A stretch of DNA of 43,370 nucleotides from Fragilaria crotonensis (taxonomy: Eukaryota > Bacillariophyta > Fragilariophyceae > Fragilariales > Fragilariaceae). Under the pieces are notes generated by a model. That model had not been told where the DNA came from. It did not search any database and saw only the letters and a list, made by a program, of their open reading frames with translations. The position numbers were made by a program, and so were the translations under genes. Position 1 is the stretch's first letter. Every line of letters starts with the position of its first letter. This document shows, piece after piece, positions 40,422 to 43,370 of the stretch. Location of the stretch: assembly GCA_022925895.1 (NCBI GenBank), contig JAKSYS010000535.1, positions 1 to 43,370 of the forward strand, in the 5' to 3' direction.

Positions 40422-41111
40422 TTCGTTTGCTTCGCGATTGTCACCATTGCTGTCGGATCCTCGTTCTCCTCGCCAATTCGACGATCAGAGGCTCATTCCC
40501 CGCCAGAAAGCAGGGAGAGTTGCCATTGAGTTGTCGAAGACGCGCTCGCATTCCCACCAGTGGGAATCGTTGCGAGGAACTTAACTGACATCGTGCATTC
40601 GTTTGCTTCGCGATTGTCACCATTGCTGTCGGATCCTCGTTCTCCTCGCCAATTCGACGATCAGAGGCTCATTCCCCGCCAGAAAGCAGGGAGAGTTGCC
40701 ATTGAGTTGTCGAAGACGCGCTCGCATTCCCACCAGTGGGAATCGTTGCGAGGAACTTAACTGACATCGTGCATTCGTTTGCTTCGCGATTGTCACCATT
40801 GCTGTCGGATCCTCGTTCTCTCGCCAATTCGACGATCAGAGGCTCATTCCCGCCAGAAAGCAGGGAAAGTTGCCATTGAGTTGTCGAAGACGCGCTCGCA
40901 TTCCCACCAGTGGTGGTCGTTGCGAGGAACAGAAGTGACATCGTGCATTCATTTGCATCGCGATTGTCACCGTTGCTGTCGGATCGTTCTCGCCAATTCG
41001 ACGATCAGAGGCTCATTCCCGCCAGAAAGCAGGGAGAGTTGCCATTGAGTTGTCGAAGACGCGCTCGCATTGCCACCAGTGGTGGTCGTTGCGAGGAACT
41101 GAACTGACATC
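40417..41111. repeat. Tandem repeat, about 169-176 bp unit, four copies
   Basis: GTGCATTCGTTTGC-type unit starts are at 40417, 40593, 40769 and 40943, and the array ends at GTGC 41112. Periods are 176, 176, 174 and 169 bp. Copies 1 and 2 are practically identical, while 3 and 4 differ by small deletions. The unit holds an inverted repeat ATTCCCAC-CA-GTGGGAAT in the first two copies. Open frames running through it on both strands are by-products. The array ends 38 bp before the ATG at 41150. Confidence 0.95.
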
Positions 41112-41149
41112 GTGCGGCCTTTACTTGCCAGAAAGCAAGGGAGGGCCCG

Positions 41150-42094
41150 ATGTCGCATAATCGACGCGGTGGTGATAGGGTCGCGGGCATGGGCAATAAG
41201 ACTTCCGTGCAAGACGTCGGTGCTAAATTTGGGAAGACACCGCGAGTGCCAGGATTGCATGTTGTGGACGAGAAGAAGGATGCAAAGAAACAACTCCCAG
41301 CAAAGCGCAACGAGCGGGAGAGTCTCCCGACAAATAGGAGGATTATGAGGCTGTTGTCGATGGCGGTTATTCCTGAGGAGAGGAGTGCTTTCAGGCGACG
41401 GTTCCGGCGGGCAAGCAAGGATGAAAGGAAGCATGCAAAATCAGAACAAAGCAATCTGTGCCACGTTCCGATGAGTTGGATCGCCAAAGCTTTTCAATGC
41501 GAGCCGTTCCAGCTACGACGGGCGGGCGACATGTTCCCGCGCGGATTGAATCGAGTTCCTTAATGAATTTTACATTATGGATGTCATTCTGAACCGGGCG
41601 CCTTCATCAGCAGCAGTGACAGGGGCTCCATCTGATCACAAGAAACAACCTGTTGTTGATCCGGACGTGGTCCGACCGTTTCGATTGTACCAGCCGGATG
41701 ATGCTCTACCTGAGAAGGATTATTGTTATAGGGCTGCTATCCTTTTCTTACCCCAGTGCGGCGTGTTCTACTGTCATAGGGAGCGTCAGGGAGATGTTGG
41801 TGTGCCGGGCTCATTCATAGCCCATGACATGAGCTGGCTACGCCTGCAACGTGAGGTGATGTGGTGGTCGAGGTGTCATACAAGTTTGGCAGCGACAGCT
41901 TTGTGAAGCGATTTTATACTGAGCATACGGGCCATTGTGTCTATCGTGATGAGCATGATATCAGTTCTGGTTGGCACTTCCTTGATGAGAATCACCGCGT
42001 GTCAGCGTGGAGGATTTCCACTGGGAGAACACACCATTCCCAACAGAACCGAGACAAAACAATGTTGAAGAACAAACACAGATTAGTATACTAA
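41150..42094 (+). pseudogene. Dioxygenase-family relic of element 2, catalytic half missing
   Basis: The first frame (41150-41563) has a basic N terminus (RRIMRLLSMAVIPEERSAFRRRFRRASK region) and ends in a stop. The next frame (41577-41906) contains YRAAILFLPQCGVFYCHRER and WLRLQ, closely matching YRACIVLLPQAGIFYCHRER and WLRLQ of the element 1 protein. A third frame runs to 42094. The H-x-D and distal H region present in element 1 has no counterpart here; the sequence goes directly into AT-rich DNA. This looks like an internal deletion that removed the catalytic half and the neighbouring transposase. Confidence 0.65.
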
Positions 42095-42479
42095 CGGGCG
42101 AGGAAAAAACAAAACGTTCTGTACTTTTGCGTTTAAAGTGACAAACAATATTACAAAAACATCGTAAATTGGGGAACAAATGACAAAATATGTTTCTAAT
42201 CAACTGAAAAAAGCTACAATTGTTACGTAGAAACAAGTAAAAAATTGTGGTTGGTATGCAAATAACATAATTTGTTGACAGATAGTTATAGTAAAAACGA
42301 AATGTTTCTTCCAGTAACCAAATTATAAATTGCACTAAACAACAATGATAGCATCAAGCAACATTTGTTTGAGTAATCACAAAGTTACGTTCAATGTGTA
42401 CTATTTGTACATGTTTTCTAAACAAAAATGTTTACTTTATAACAAAATCAATAACAAATTATGACCATATGACCATAAC
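42095..42479. other. AT-rich right end segment of element 2
   Basis: AT-rich DNA with no convincing gene; a minus-strand frame (41961-42335) is rich in F, C and I and looks accidental. It corresponds to the segment inside the left end of element 1. Confidence 0.5.
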
Positions 42480-42494
42480 GCACCTTCTGATGTA
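42480..42494 (-). repeat. Right end of element 2 (13-bp terminal inverted repeat plus TA)
   Basis: GCACCTTCTGATGTA, the reverse complement of 37414-37428. Confidence 0.75.
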
Positions 42495-43070
42495 GATGAT
42501 AACCAGTGCTTCATGCACCATGTCTCTTTCCACTTGAACAATGCCTGCCATGCTCCTTTGCACAGCTTTTCCAAGCAGTACTATGCAGGCAATCCACGGA
42601 ACCATACATTCCATTCATGCCGTGATGTTCTTCTAATGCAATTCAACAATCGTCTTCAGGTTGAGAGCATCAGGAAGGTGGAGATATTTGTCATCATAAA
42701 GCAATCTCATTACAACAGCAAAGGCCTTGCAGCATCGTGGTGCAAGTCCTCTGACATTTGGAAGTAATCAATAAAGGTATGAGGAGGTGATTATGTACGC
42801 AAATGTTTTAACCAACTTTGCTTCAAACGACGCCCCCTGTTTGCCCGTCGCATCCGATGAGCTTGCATAGAAGCGGTTGACTTCCCTTCTGTCCCCTGCC
42901 TGGGATATTCGCAAGGAAAGGACGACTGACGGACGGGACGTCACGCAATCAAAGATCTCACAATTCGCAGGATCGACAAAGACAACGGCAATTCTAGAAT
43001 AGAAAGACAACGGCAACAATTCTAGAATAGAAATTAAAATTGGCCGTATCTCTCCCCGCACCCACTTCAA
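42495..43070 (-). pseudogene. PIF/Harbinger transposase, N-terminal half, split by element 2
   Basis: Minus-strand reading, in shifting frames, gives SSSDATGKQGASFEAKLVKT (about 42860-42800), DYFQMSEDL, DDKYLHLPDALNLKTIVELH, HGMNGMYGSVDCLH (about 42580-42621) and AWQALFKWKET near the element edge. These are the ordered blocks of the plant-transposon-protein / Harbinger DDE nuclease, including the first catalytic Asp in GSVDCLH. Several frameshifts and stops show it is dead. The protein should continue with the HASFG block, which is found 5 kb away on the far side of element 2. Confidence 0.75.
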
Positions 43071-43079
43071 CGCACCACC

Positions 43080-43370
43080 ATGTCTTCTACACCATCTGTA
43101 TTCTCTCCCGTCACCCTATCGAAGACGTGGGTGGACATCTTCCGCGAAATCGATCAATAGGACGAGGTTGAGCGATTCACCAACCTGCAGGCAAGCGAGC
43201 TCAACACCGTGAACGGATTTTGCAGACTCTGCTCCCCAAGATTGGCCACCCCTGCTGATCCGAGGCGGGGGCGTTTTGGCAGTCCATCACATCCACCAGG
43301 ATGTCGAAGACGACCTCCATGCCGACAGTGGAGGAGACCTCTGGGCGCTCACAGGTGCTGGGAGTACAGC
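43080..43370 (+). pseudogene. Unidentified plus-strand coding relic at the window edge
   Basis: An ATG at 43080 opens MSSTPSVFSPVTLSKTWVDI, and a TAG follows at 43158-43160. The same frame then stays open to the window end (DEVERFTNLQASELNTVNGF and further). It is GC-richer than the upstream AT-rich element. It could be a truncated or mutated transposon accessory gene; I do not recognise it. The window ends before its stop. Confidence 0.35.

Larger units (their letters stand above)
37416..42492. mobile_element. Element 2: related transposon, 5077 bp, inserted into a Harbinger relic
   Basis: The ends CATCAGAAGGTGC (37416-37428) and GCACCTTCTGATG (42480-42492) are exact inverted repeats and each is flanked by TA. 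The minus-strand Harbinger gene breaks at these points, which supports the limits independently. Contents from left to right are AT-rich DNA, accessory gene (-), AT-rich spacer, palindrome, four-copy tandem repeat, dioxygenase-family relic (+) and AT-rich DNA. The gene order mirrors element 1, and the CATCAG(G)AAG end is shared with it. The transposase is absent, so movement would need another copy. Confidence 0.75.

Noticed and set aside
40322-41107. Repeated 60-90-aa frames on both strands in the element 2 array
   Set aside because: They are identical because the DNA is tandemly repeated, and both strands are open alike; by-product of the array.

Overview
The window looks like nuclear DNA of a diatom, probably a pennate one; this is inferred from gene content and I cannot name the species. 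The evidence is short GT-AG introns (71-153 nt) in an otherwise intron-poor set of genes, a plastid-type bipartite presequence with an S-A-F cleavage motif, an HSF-type transcription factor, a diatom-style small protein of unknown function, and Plavaka-like and PIF/Harbinger-like transposon remains.

Layout. 1-18.3 kb is an ordinary gene-dense host region: a small hypothetical ORF; a PAPS-dependent sulfotransferase (-); a RAD51C-like recombinase (+, one apparent frameshift); an insulin-degrading-enzyme-type M16 protease with a C-terminal membrane anchor (-); a secreted or plastid thioredoxin (+); adenylosuccinate lyase (-, one intron); an unknown protein (+, two apparent frameshifts); a second unknown protein (+); a plastid-type amino-acid transporter (-, two introns); and a membrane-anchored nitrilase-fold protein (-). 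Most neighbouring genes are convergent or divergent, so no operon logic applies. Spacers are rich in short GTAC / TAGTAC / GGTACC words.

18.3-30.6 kb is an AT-rich transposon island. Its core is a roughly 9.66-kb element (about 19650-29312) bounded by a 26-bp imperfect inverted repeat. In order it holds a decayed Plavaka/KDZ-like transposase (+), a convergent gene for a protein with a C-terminal 2-oxoglutarate/Fe(II)-dioxygenase-like fold (-), a tandem-repeat array of about 212-215 bp directly upstream of that gene, an AT-rich spacer, and a divergent accessory gene (+).

31.0-32.9 kb is a 1872-bp hAT-like element with perfect 13-bp terminal inverted repeats and a perfect 8-bp target-site duplication. 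It carries a retroelement remnant and two arrays of a 15-bp repeat. 33.4-34.8 kb is an HSF-domain gene (+), followed by a tandem-repeat-rich spacer.

37.4-42.5 kb is a second element (37416-42492, 5077 bp) inserted into a dead PIF/Harbinger transposase gene whose halves lie on either side. It repeats the layout of the first element in mirror image: accessory gene (-), AT-rich spacer, 4-copy tandem repeat of about 175 bp, dioxygenase-family relic (+). The transposase and the catalytic half of the dioxygenase-family gene are missing. The shared plan (dioxygenase-family gene, promoter-proximal tandem repeats, AT-rich spacer, divergent accessory gene, CATCAG-type termini) is the main candidate for an undescribed system: a diatom transposon family coupling a Plavaka-like transposase to a possible nucleic-acid-modifying oxygenase. 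All family assignments come from reading motifs by eye; no search was run.
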